From contig CAADYQ010000137.1 in the NCBI GenBank assembly GCA_900753295.1, positions 1 to 11,207 on the forward strand: a stretch of 11,207 bases of DNA, in the 5' to 3' direction. The notes under the pieces are model-generated. The model was not told the origin of the DNA. It saw only the letters and a program-made list of their open reading frames with translations, and made no database searches. The position numbers and the translations under genes were made by a program. Positions 1 to 6,887 of the stretch are shown here, in pieces. This DNA comes from Clostridia bacterium (GTDB taxonomy: Bacteria; Bacillota; Clostridia; Oscillospirales; CAG-272). Each line of letters opens with the position of its first letter. The stretch's first letter is position 1.

Positions 1-596
1 AGACGTTTGCCGACCGCACCGTTCGGGTGTATCACGGCAAATTCGCGGCTGCTGTAATCAAGCCGCTCGATAAGCGCTGTCGAAAGCGCGTCAAACACCG
101 CGGAGGTGACTGCAAAGCTGGTCGTTCCCTGGCAGTTGTCACGGTCGCACTCGCGCGTGACGGCGATCCTCAAGATGATATCCGAGAGTCTGCCGAGCGT
201 TGAGTCCGGCTTTTCGGTCACAAGGATAACGGACGCGCCCTTTGCGCGGCATATTTTGGCTATCGGTACCAGCTCGTCGGTCTCACCGCCGCGCGACGCC
301 AACATCATTACGTCACCGGGACAGATATATCCCAACCCGCCGTGGACCGCTTCGGACGGGGAGAGGAAGCGTGCGGGGCGTTCTATGCAGCAGCAAAGGT
401 GAGCAAAGTGACGGCAGGCAATGCCGGAGTGACCGCATCCGGACGCCGCAATACGTTCGGCAGAGGCGAGCATATCCACCGCTTTTTCGAACTCGGTGCG
501 GTCGAGCACCTCGCCGGTCGCGCGCAGCGACTCTGCCTCGATCTCAAACGTCGCGTATGCGGCATCAAGCATCTTATCCTTTTCGCTTTCGTTCAT
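1..596 (-). CDS. SIS-domain sugar-phosphate isomerase, KpsF/GutQ-like (C-terminus beyond window)
   Basis: I translated this partial gene directly: the frame stays open from ATG at 596 to the left edge, giving 198 codons plus two bases. The fold is a sugar isomerase (SIS) domain of the arabinose-5-phosphate isomerase type. Visible landmarks are GCGHSGI at residues 53-59, SPSEAVHGGLGYICPGDV at 79-96, SRGGETDEL at 101-109 and IHPNGAVGKRL at 189-199, matching the HPGGALGRRL end of KdsD/GutQ SIS domains. Such enzymes interconvert ketose and aldose phosphates in the cytoplasm. The family's active-site Lys (GKSG) is His here, and SGSGET reads SRGGET, so the substrate may differ. The start overlaps the stop of the TIM-like gene as ATGA, with a GAGG about 11 bases upstream, which implies translational coupling. 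Whether CBS domains follow, as in KpsF, cannot be seen. Family certain; substrate unknown. Confidence 0.88.
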   Translation of the reverse strand, partial: MNESEKDKMLDAAYATFEIEAESLRATGEVLDRTEFEKAVDMLASAERIAASGCGHSGIACRHFAHLCCCIERPARFLSPSEAVHGGLGYICPGDVMMLASRGGETDELVPIAKICRAKGASVILVTEKPDSTLGRLSDIILRIAVTRECDRDNCQGTTSFAVTSAVFDALSTALIERLDYSSREFAVIHPNGAVGKR

Positions 597-1297
597 TCCG
601 CATGTACCTCGTCCCAGACGCGTCTGAGAGTCGAAAGCATGGCACGCGCCGCCGCCTCGGGGTCCTTCGCCTTCATAACGCCGCTGGTACAGCCTGTCGC
701 AAGCGCGCCTGCGCGAATGACATTTGCCACATCATCCGGCGTGGATATCCCCGCGCCCTGAAGCACCATTATATTCGGGTCGATGCGCCGCACGGCTTCT
801 ATCGTGTCCCTTACGTAGCTCATATCGCTCGCCACGCCGGTCCCGATAAGCTCGGTCGGCTCGGCGACTATCAGATTTGGCGAGAGCTTTGCTATCGCCT
901 CGATCTCCGCCACACTGTCGGCGCATACGATAGTGGCAAGCCCCACCTCATCGGCGCGTGCTATCGTTTTTTCGATCTCGTCAAGCGTCAGCTTTTTCTC
1001 TGCGTGATTGAGCATGACACCGACGGCTCCCGCCTCCCTGACCGCCTCGGGCAGGACCGAGCCGAGTCCGCGTCCGGGAGTCAGGCTGTCCATATGCTGG
1101 GCATACACATGGATATGCTTTGTGTTTTCCGATATCATACGTATATCCGTATACTGCGGGGTAACGATAACATCAAGGTCAAATTCCTCCGCTATCCGGT
1201 CGATCTCAAGCGCAAGCCGGAGCATACGCTCGCCCCACATAAAGCACTTGGGACCGATCTCAAAAAACGGGGCGCGAATACTGTAATTTCCGTACAT
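593..1297 (-). CDS. Triosephosphate isomerase homologue (archaeal-type motifs), likely sugar-operon paralogue
   Basis: A 234-residue TIM-barrel enzyme. Triosephosphate isomerase hallmarks are visible: a loop-1 Lys (GPKCF, K17), AQHMD at 66-70, GAVGVMLNHAE at 90-100 with the electrophilic His98, IVCAD at 123-127, AEPTELIGTG at 145-154 with the catalytic Glu146 and flexible loop 6, GAGIS at 181-185 and TSGVMKAKDPE at 204-214 for phosphate binding. LNH(A/S)E and EP(P/T)ELIGTG resemble archaeal TIMs more than the usual bacterial form, and the protein is shorter than the roughly 250-residue bacterial enzyme. The usual loop-1 Asn before the Lys appears replaced. The setting (isomerase, kinase, SIS enzyme) suggests a catabolic paralogue acting on a sugar phosphate, as EryH/LerI-type homologues do on erythrulose phosphate; this is inference. 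The start is supported by AAGGAG at 1305-1310, seven bases upstream; the gap to the preceding gene is 11 bp. Confidence 0.85.
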   Translation of the reverse strand: MYGNYSIRAPFFEIGPKCFMWGERMLRLALEIDRIAEEFDLDVIVTPQYTDIRMISENTKHIHVYAQHMDSLTPGRGLGSVLPEAVREAGAVGVMLNHAEKKLTLDEIEKTIARADEVGLATIVCADSVAEIEAIAKLSPNLIVAEPTELIGTGVASDMSYVRDTIEAVRRIDPNIMVLQGAGISTPDDVANVIRAGALATGCTSGVMKAKDPEAAARAMLSTLRRVWDEVHAE

Positions 1298-1308
1298 ACC
1301 CGTTCTCC

Positions 1309-2667
1309 TTACATTTCAAGAACATCAATGCCGAGTATGCGGCAAAGGTCGCGTATGGCGGCACGGTTATCGCCGAAGGTGATGATATAATGCTGGCAGG
1401 CAACGTGATCGGCAAAATTCGGAACGTCGCTAAGCTCGATCTCAAGCGCCGAAAGCTGAGGCGCCGGCTGTGCCCAGCCGCATTCCTCCCACTTGGGCGG
1501 ATTTTTTCCCTCGCCGAGCAGCATGTGCATCACATATTTCCCGTTTGAATACACAAGGCGCGACATTGTGAGCGTTCCGGTTTTCACCTTTGAGACGTTG
1601 AGTATGCCCTCGCTCAGCAATCCGAATGCCGCGGGAAGGACCGTGTATGTATCGCCGTCTACCATATCTGCGGCAACAAAGTCGGGCACCCCGGCAAGCA
1701 CGCTGTGCTCGAAGAACTCGTAAAATTCAAGATATCCTGCCAGCTGTCCCGTCAGCTTGTGCATCATAAGCTGGGTCACGGCGCCGAGGGAATCGTTCTC
1801 CGGGATGGTCGTATAGCCGTCCTCGGACAACAGCATGAATATCGGAGCCGGCGGAAAGCCGCAAAGCTTTTTCATTCCGTCAACATCCTTAAGCGAGATC
1901 GAATGATAGCCTCTTTCCTGCGCTATCGATGCCGCGGCAAGGTAATATCCCGCCGCCTTTCTCATCGTCTCCGGGTTGGCGGGCTTGAGGAAATGCCACT
2001 TTTTAATGCGATTTTCGACCACGGCGTCGATTGCCGCGGCGTCAAGCGCACGGTATCTTTCTTCAAGCTCAAGCAGCTCAAAGGTCTCTATCTCAACGCC
2101 TGTCTGCTTTTTGAGCGACACTCCGTCGTAAAGAGTGCCGTAAAGATTCATATCGCGGTATCCCGCCATACCTACCTTTTCGGAGATAAGCTCGCCGGCA
2201 GCCACGGCTGCGCGGCAGAATGACGCGACCTCGGCAGAGCGCGTTTTTTTGCCTATTATATCGTAAACATACTTAAAGCGGTATCCGAGTCCTTCAAATG
2301 TTGCGCGCAGACCCGCAGTGCCCGCCTGATCTGCCGTTGTGACGAGCCGGTCTCCCTCATACCAACCGCAAAGCCCCCAAAGGACCATCGGCAGCCGACG
2401 GTAATGCTCGGTTATCTTGATAACGGCGTGCGTAGGGATCCATCCCGCAACACAAAGCACCAGTGCGTCGATCTGCTCGCCCGCGAGAGTTGCGAGCGCC
2501 TCACCGATCTGTTTTTCCTCGGGGTCGTCGGCGACCGGATAAGCCTTTACAAGCTCCAGCCCCTCGTCCTCAAGCGCCGCAGCCGCTGCCGCGCATTTTC
2601 TTATCACAACATCTACCGGAGTATTTATTTCTCCGAATCCCACAAAACCGATCTTGCTCATTTTCAT
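1309..2667 (-). CDS. L-fucose/L-arabinose isomerase-like protein
   Basis: A 452-residue protein of the L-fucose isomerase-like superfamily, which interconverts aldoses and ketoses at a divalent metal. Evidence: a Rossmann-like N-terminus (KIGFVGFGEIN, 5-15), WIPTHAVIKI at 76-85, GYRDMNLYGTLYDG at 169-182, ENDSLGAVTQL at 290-300 (counterpart of the E-x-D-x-x-GA metal-ligand stretch), VKTGTLTMSRL at 361-371, and the C-terminal HVACQHYIITFGD at 421-433. The position where relatives carry a metal-ligand His (LGAHMLEV in AraA) reads LAGVPDFV at 324-331, so the metal site may be altered. ATG at 2667 is chosen because GAGGAAGG lies directly upstream; ATG at 2661 is almost as good. An in-frame ATG at 2700 would overlap the kinase and lacks support. 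The gap after the kinase is 10 bp. Substrate (fucose, arabinose, another aldose or a sulfosugar) is unresolved. Confidence 0.82.
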   Translation of the reverse strand: MKMSKIGFVGFGEINTPVDVVIRKCAAAAAALEDEGLELVKAYPVADDPEEKQIGEALATLAGEQIDALVLCVAGWIPTHAVIKITEHYRRLPMVLWGLCGWYEGDRLVTTADQAGTAGLRATFEGLGYRFKYVYDIIGKKTRSAEVASFCRAAVAAGELISEKVGMAGYRDMNLYGTLYDGVSLKKQTGVEIETFELLELEERYRALDAAAIDAVVENRIKKWHFLKPANPETMRKAAGYYLAAASIAQERGYHSISLKDVDGMKKLCGFPPAPIFMLLSEDGYTTIPENDSLGAVTQLMMHKLTGQLAGYLEFYEFFEHSVLAGVPDFVAADMVDGDTYTVLPAAFGLLSEGILNVSKVKTGTLTMSRLVYSNGKYVMHMLLGEGKNPPKWEECGWAQPAPQLSALEIELSDVPNFADHVACQHYIITFGDNRAAIRDLCRILGIDVLEM

Positions 2668-2677
2668 ACCCTTCCTC

Positions 2678-4102
2678 TTATTTGTTGATAGCACCGTCAC
2701 GCTCGCAGAAGCGACGGTATGCCGCCGAATAATCCGCGCCGGACGGAGAATACTTCCCTTTTATTTTCACCGCGGCGCGTGATGCCTCCGCCGCATTTTT
2801 GTAAAGCCCTATGCCCACGGCGGCAAGCAGCGCCGAGCCAAGACATGCAGTCTCGGATTCCTCAAGCGTCGCCAGCTCCTTGCCGGTAACGTCAGCCTTT
2901 ATCTGCGCCCACAGCGGGCTTGATGCGCCGCCTCCGGTTATACGGATAGCCTCCGCGTCGATATTTACGTATTCAAGCTCCTCGCGCAGTGTAAACGCCA
3001 CCGATTCCATTATCGCGCGCGCAAAATGCGCCCTTGTGTGCGCAAGGCGCACGCCGGAGAATTCCGCCCCCACTGTCGGATCGTACTTCGGCATTGACGA
3101 GCCGCAAAAATAAGGCAGCACGGTAAGCCCGTCGCACCCCGGCGCGACTTCCTCAGCCTCCGCATCAAGCTCGCGGAAGGAAAGCCCGGCGGCAAAATTA
3201 TTGCGGAACCACTTAAGCGCCATCCCGGCAGTTGCCGACCAAAGAAGCAGGCAGTACTTTCCGTCAACGTGCAAATGGCACGGAACGATGCTGTCCGCTC
3301 TGTACGGAGGTATCTTATCGGTTACGGCGCACACAGCAAGCGCCGTGCCGGTCATCTCACTGACCTCGCCCGTGTCTGTCACACCGACTCCGACCGCGCC
3401 CGCGATCTGGTCGAGCGCACCGCACACGACGGTGATGCCGTCAAAGCAGCCCGCCTTTTCCGCAGTGCGCAAAACGCGCGGCAGCTTGCGTTCATCGACT
3501 CCGATAAAATCGAGCATTTCACGCCAGAAGCGGCGTTCTCTTATATCAAAATAAACCGAGGACGACTGTATCGTCGGCTCGGTGACAAATTCACCGGTAA
3601 GTCTGAAGATAATATAGTCTTCAAGTAAGAATATTTTTTCGGTCTTCTCCCACACCTCCGGGCGGTTGCGTCTGAACCACAGCAGCTTTGATGCAGGCCA
3701 GGACGCCGTGATCTCGGGCTGTCCCGTGACCTCATAAACCTTTCTTTTTCCGAAGTGCGCTTCTATCAGCGCCGCCTCATCGGCGGCACGGTTATCGAGC
3801 CATACCACCGCAGGACAGAGCGGTCTTCCGTCCGCGTCGGCAAGTATCAGGGTCTCGCCCTGTGTATCGACGGCAAGCGCGTGCGGCTTGCCGCATTTTT
3901 GCGATAGCTCCGCTATCGCGTCATGACACATTTCAATGTATTTTTCGGGATCGAATTCTACATATCCGGTTTTCGGATCGGTGTCAAGCGTATAGTCGCG
4001 CGACACGACGCCGAGTCTTTTTCCGGTGCCGTCGAAAACAGCCGCCTTGAGCGACGTTGTGCCGACGTCGATCCCCATAAGTCTGTATTCAGTCAAATTC
4101 AT
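2678..4102 (-). CDS. FGGY-family carbohydrate kinase (xylulokinase-like)
   Basis: A 474-residue ATP-dependent sugar kinase, near the usual FGGY length. The N-terminal phosphate-1 motif GIDVGTTSLKAAVFD is at 10-24, AVDTQGETLILAD at 77-89, VVWLDNRA at 99-106, GALDQIAGAVGVG at 228-240 with the presumed catalytic base Asp231, SEMTGTALAV at 248-257, and the C-terminal ATP-binding signature TGGGASSPLWAQIKADVTGK at 389-408. It probably phosphorylates the ketose made by the isomerase encoded 10 bp downstream; the overall look is closest to xylulokinases, but FGGY specificity cannot be read reliably, and fuculo- or ribulokinase activity is possible. The ATG at 4102 leaves nine residues before GIDVGTT, which is normal, yet no good Shine-Dalgarno precedes it. 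The 120-bp upstream gap holds a hairpin and palindromic repeats and might separate a second transcription unit. Confidence 0.9.
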   Translation of the reverse strand: MNLTEYRLMGIDVGTTSLKAAVFDGTGKRLGVVSRDYTLDTDPKTGYVEFDPEKYIEMCHDAIAELSQKCGKPHALAVDTQGETLILADADGRPLCPAVVWLDNRAADEAALIEAHFGKRKVYEVTGQPEITASWPASKLLWFRRNRPEVWEKTEKIFLLEDYIIFRLTGEFVTEPTIQSSSVYFDIRERRFWREMLDFIGVDERKLPRVLRTAEKAGCFDGITVVCGALDQIAGAVGVGVTDTGEVSEMTGTALAVCAVTDKIPPYRADSIVPCHLHVDGKYCLLLWSATAGMALKWFRNNFAAGLSFRELDAEAEEVAPGCDGLTVLPYFCGSSMPKYDPTVGAEFSGVRLAHTRAHFARAIMESVAFTLREELEYVNIDAEAIRITGGGASSPLWAQIKADVTGKELATLEESETACLGSALLAAVGIGLYKNAAEASRAAVKIKGKYSPSGADYSAAYRRFCERDGAINK

Positions 4103-4121
4103 TTTTTACATAACCACACCA

Positions 4122-4154
4122 GGGGCTGAAAAAACATTGCGTTTTTACAGCCCC
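4122..4154 (-). terminator. Large stem-loop, possible weak terminator or intercistronic hairpin
   Basis: GGGGCTG at 4122-4128 pairs with CAGCCCC at 4148-4154. After one A/A mismatch, AAAAAC at 4130-4135 pairs with GTTTTT at 4141-4146, leaving a 5-base loop. In the direction of the genes, the stem is followed by a G/T-rich stretch (TGGTGTGG) rather than a U-run, so it is not a canonical Rho-independent terminator. It lies after the CBM9 gene and 19 bases before the kinase start. It could partly terminate, protect the upstream mRNA's 3' end or mask kinase initiation. Confidence 0.55.
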
Positions 4155-4160
4155 GCATTT

Positions 4161-4220
4161 TGTGACCGTTACTTGTGACCGTCACTTTGTGACCGTCACT
4201 TAGTGACCGTCACCGGTGAC
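4161..4220. repeat. Tandem 13-14 bp palindromic repeats
   Basis: Four head-to-tail copies of a unit close to TGTGACCGTCACT begin at 4161, 4174, 4187 and 4201; a degenerate fifth (GGTGACCATCA) starts at about 4215. The core GTGAC-C-GTCAC is itself an inverted repeat (5 bp arms, one central base), and the last junction forms the perfect 12-bp palindrome GTCACCGGTGAC at 4209-4220. The array starts just downstream of the CBM9 gene's stop codon. The final codons of that gene (GTG ACT GAC TGA) resemble half of a unit. Function unknown: operator array, 3' UTR structure or slippage product. Confidence 0.85.
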
Positions 4221-4222
4221 CA

Positions 4223-5206
4223 TCAGTCAGTCACTTTTCTTTTAATGACCGCCACTGAGAGGATCGTCACGGCAATGATCGCCGCAAGTGCGGTAAATAT
4301 GATGACGCTGCCGTTGTCTCCGGTATCTGGAGCCGGCGCCTCGGTGGTCGGCGCCTCGGTAGCAGGAGCTTCAGTCGTAGGAGCTTCGGTCGTGGGAGCC
4401 TCGGTCGTAGGAGCTTCGGTCACGACGGGTGCGTCGGGATTGGTGGCTACGAGCTGAATGGTACCCTTGAGCGAGTTGTTCTTATAGGAATTTATATCGC
4501 TCCACATAAGGCCGATATCACGTGTGTTGGAAATACCGGCAATATTGTCATTGACATAAAGGTCAAAGCCGATGCAGGTATCAAAATTCATCTTTATGTC
4601 GGCATATCTCTGTGAGAGGTCAAACGCGATCTCGATAAGATAGCCCTTCTCGGTGACCTTGGTGCGGAAGTTCTTGAATGTATCGCGGGGAATGTTGTTG
4701 AAGTTAGCGGTACCGTCATTCTTTACGTACTCACCGCCGCCGATGGCGCGGCTGCTGAGTATGAGCCAGAAGGAAGGATCCACCTGACTGTTGGTTTCGG
4801 AGCGGTCATAGTTCGGGGTGAGCGTGAATCCGAGCGAATTGCGCTGCCAGAGGCTTCCCGCGCCGACGCTGGAAAGCTCCCATGCCTCGTCTCCGAGCGT
4901 GGAGTCGGTTACTTCGACAAGGAGGTAGAGGTTCTTTTCGTCCCACATTGCGCGGAACTGTGCCTCGGTACCGTTGGTGGGGTTTTCGGGGTCGGGACCG
5001 TTGGTAACAAAGGTCTTGGTGAGCTTGTTGATGGGGGCATTGTCCCACACGGCATCTATCTCACCGTCGATCTCGGGGGTGCCGTAGATGGCGTAGGCGA
5101 GCGGGAAATTCTTATCCGGCTCAGCGGCAGCCGCAGGCAGAAGCGCAGCGGCGCAAAGGGTGGCGGCAAGGAATGCCGCAAGGATCAGGGATAACGTTTT
5201 TTTCAT
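4223..5206 (-). CDS. Secreted CBM9-like protein with Pro/Thr/Glu stalk and cell-wall sorting tail
   Basis: A 327-residue exported protein. Residues 1-28 form a Sec signal peptide (MKK, a long Ala/Leu core, AAA before EP). Residues about 33-255 look like a carbohydrate-binding family 9-type domain: YGTPEIDGEIDAVWDNAP at 41-58, AMWDEKNLYLLVEVTD at 86-101, SLWQRNSLGFTLTPNY at 118-133, then KGYLIEIAFDL and IGFDLYVND. A stalk of PTTEA-type repeats spans about 263-292. The tail has APDTGDNGS at 292-300, a hydrophobic segment at 301-321 and KRK, the order of a sortase signal with a non-standard LPXTG box; a plain C-terminal membrane anchor is the alternative. It probably displays or captures glycan on the cell surface, with no visible catalytic domain. 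A Shine-Dalgarno (AAAGGAAG, 5218-5225) lies unusually far, about 11 bases, before ATG at 5206. It follows the glycosidase gene by 28 bp. Confidence 0.85.
   Translation of the reverse strand: MKKTLSLILAAFLAATLCAAALLPAAAAEPDKNFPLAYAIYGTPEIDGEIDAVWDNAPINKLTKTFVTNGPDPENPTNGTEAQFRAMWDEKNLYLLVEVTDSTLGDEAWELSSVGAGSLWQRNSLGFTLTPNYDRSETNSQVDPSFWLILSSRAIGGGEYVKNDGTANFNNIPRDTFKNFRTKVTEKGYLIEIAFDLSQRYADIKMNFDTCIGFDLYVNDNIAGISNTRDIGLMWSDINSYKNNSLKGTIQLVATNPDAPVVTEAPTTEAPTTEAPTTEAPATEAPTTEAPAPDTGDNGSVIIFTALAAIIAVTILSVAVIKRKVTD
4338..4427. repeat. 15-bp in-frame tandem repeat encoding the PTTEA stalk
   Basis: Six consecutive 15-bp units, close to GCTTCGGTCGTAGGA on the plus strand, start at 4338, 4353, 4368, 4383, 4398 and 4413; the last is divergent. 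On the coding strand they specify PTTEA-type pentapeptides, one copy being PATEA. Copies differ mostly at third codon positions, so the peptide repeat is kept while the DNA drifts. Stalk length could vary between strains by slippage. Confidence 0.9.
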
Positions 5207-5234
5207 GATTTTTGTCGCTTCCTTTCGTTGGTTT

Positions 5235-6872
5235 TTATAACTTTACCGTTGGCGGACAGACGCAACGGAGAGTATCATGATTGGTGTGGTAGATTGCGCG
5301 AAGCTCATTCATGGCTTCAACACAGCGATCCGAACGTGTGGGATCGAAATCGCAACCTATAAGCTCGTGATCGATGACGGCGCGCAGGTACATCATTCTC
5401 CACTTTTTGGTCGTGCGGATATTTTCGGGCAGCTTGCGGTCGTAAGCCGAAAGCGTTTCATATACGTATTCGACGTCCGAAGTATCCGATATCGGGAATC
5501 GCCACGATTTGCGATCGGTACCGCGCGTAAGTCCCGTTTCGCTTCGCTCGATGGCATCCACAAGCGCAGTATCATCACAGCAGAACTCAAATTTCGCATA
5601 TCTGCGCACGGCATCGTGCGAAATCAGCGTCTCGCCGCTGTAATAGGAGAGCATGATATACTTGTTTATATCCTCAAATATGCCCTCGGAATAGGGATAC
5701 CCGCCATTATAGAGATATCCGCTGCCCATATTGGTGCGGTCAAGGAAGCGGCAGAGCGGGTTGGCTCCGAATCCGCCCCACGGACGGCATCCGTGCATGC
5801 TTATTTCGGGGAAATCAATGAATTTCACACCCTTGGGTATTCCGTCGCGCTTTATGCACTCGGGAAGCACGCCGCCGTGGAAGAAGGACATAATATATTC
5901 AAATCCCGTGACCTCACCTGCGGTGAGCTTTTTCCAGAATGCATCCCATTCGCCGGGTACGAAGCGGTCAAAATACCATGTCGAAAGAATTATCTTAGCA
6001 CCGGGCAAAACCTCGTTTGCCAGCTTTACGAACTCCGGCAGTATGCGAAGGTACCCGTTCGATCCCCACGGAGCGCAGTCACGGCAGGTACAGCCGCCCT
6101 GATCGTAGGGCCAGTAGCAGAGGTAATCCGGCTTTACATCGGCAAACGCCTCGAATACTTCTCTTCTCTCGCGGAGGATCTCCTCCATTCCGCCGGGTTT
6201 TGAGGGACATATCTCACGGTTGAATATTCCGTCGGGCTTGGTGTGATAACCGTTTTCCACAAGGAAGGTCGCGCGCAACTCGACCGGCGACGAATCAAAG
6301 CCCTCGTTTGAGAGCATGGTCATGGACGCCTTCATGCCTATCTGCTTTGCATATCTCATAAATGCCTTGAGACGGGTGATAAGCTCTACCGACTCGGGCT
6401 GATCCACCGATCTGAAGTGGTGCATATCGTACCAAACGAGCAGTGCGTTACAGCCGCGCAGTGCAAGATCCTCGATGACCTCATAGACCTCCTCAACCGG
6501 TGCATTGTGATAAAAATTGTGGAAATGCGTTGCAAAATACATACCGCGAAGAGGTCTTGCCGGGGTGTGATCCACCTTTTTTGCAGATGGAGTAAAAGCA
6601 CCTTTGCCGTCAAAGCGCGAATCGACAAGATAGCGTCCCACGGCGGCATGAAGCGCGCAGTCGTTCGCCGCGGTAAAGGCAACGGTATTGCCGTCGGGAA
6701 CGATGGTATATCTGTCATTTCCGAGCTTTTCGTCCACCGAAAGGGTGAAGGTGTAGTCTGCGCTGTTGCCGAGACGGCAGCAGCGCTCGCCGAGCCGACG
6801 CTCAAGCGCATGCGAAAGAATGCCGAAACTCTCTTTCCCCATCGATATATTTTCAAGTCTGAATGTTGTCAT
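5235..6872 (-). CDS. Putative glycoside hydrolase with (beta/alpha)8 barrel, family unassigned (GH20/DUF4838-like architecture)
   Basis: A 545-residue protein, intact paralogue of the frameshifted gene upstream. Residues about 1-105 resemble the small alpha/beta domain in front of GH20, GH67 or DUF4838 barrels (DRYTIVPDGNTVAFTAAND, then LHAAVGRYL). The barrel seems to begin at RPLRGMYFATHFHNFYH (106-122), with LRGCNALLVWYDMHHF at 138-153, YWPYDQGGCTCRDC at 253-266, ILSTWYFDRF at 295-304, FIDFPEISMHGCRPWGGFGANPL at 351-373 and NGGYPYSEG at 389-397. Asp257, Asp353 and Glu356 are in motifs shared with the paralogue and are candidate acidic residues. No signal peptide is seen, so a cytoplasmic role on imported oligosaccharide is likely. 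AAGGAG at 6879-6884, six bases before ATG, fixes the start; the gap to the upstream paralogue is 15 bp. The glycosidase call rests on remembered motif style and context. Confidence 0.6.
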   Translation of the reverse strand: MTTFRLENISMGKESFGILSHALERRLGERCCRLGNSADYTFTLSVDEKLGNDRYTIVPDGNTVAFTAANDCALHAAVGRYLVDSRFDGKGAFTPSAKKVDHTPARPLRGMYFATHFHNFYHNAPVEEVYEVIEDLALRGCNALLVWYDMHHFRSVDQPESVELITRLKAFMRYAKQIGMKASMTMLSNEGFDSSPVELRATFLVENGYHTKPDGIFNREICPSKPGGMEEILRERREVFEAFADVKPDYLCYWPYDQGGCTCRDCAPWGSNGYLRILPEFVKLANEVLPGAKIILSTWYFDRFVPGEWDAFWKKLTAGEVTGFEYIMSFFHGGVLPECIKRDGIPKGVKFIDFPEISMHGCRPWGGFGANPLCRFLDRTNMGSGYLYNGGYPYSEGIFEDINKYIMLSYYSGETLISHDAVRRYAKFEFCCDDTALVDAIERSETGLTRGTDRKSWRFPISDTSDVEYVYETLSAYDRKLPENIRTTKKWRMMYLRAVIDHELIGCDFDPTRSDRCVEAMNELRAIYHTNHDTLRCVCPPTVKL

Positions 6873-6887
6873 GGTTTTCTCCTTATA

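Noticed and set aside
383..568. 61-codon minus-strand frame
   Set aside because: It overlaps, in another frame, the SIS-domain gene whose conserved motifs decide the true reading.
242..1390. 382-codon open frame on the plus strand
   Set aside because: It runs antisense across the SIS, TIM and isomerase genes, whose protein motifs are unmistakable. The translation is Arg/His-rich with no recognisable domain.
2668..2700. ATG at 2700 as start of the isomerase
   Set aside because: It overlaps the kinase end and adds 11 residues before a normal N-terminus; GAGGAAGG directly precedes ATG 2667.
4161..4220. CRISPR array
   Set aside because: The 13-14 bp units are contiguous, with no unique spacers and no cas genes nearby.
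5277..6203. 308-codon open frame on the plus strand
   Set aside because: Antisense to the intact glycosidase gene, which has a good ribosome-binding site and a paralogue. No domain is seen in the antisense product.
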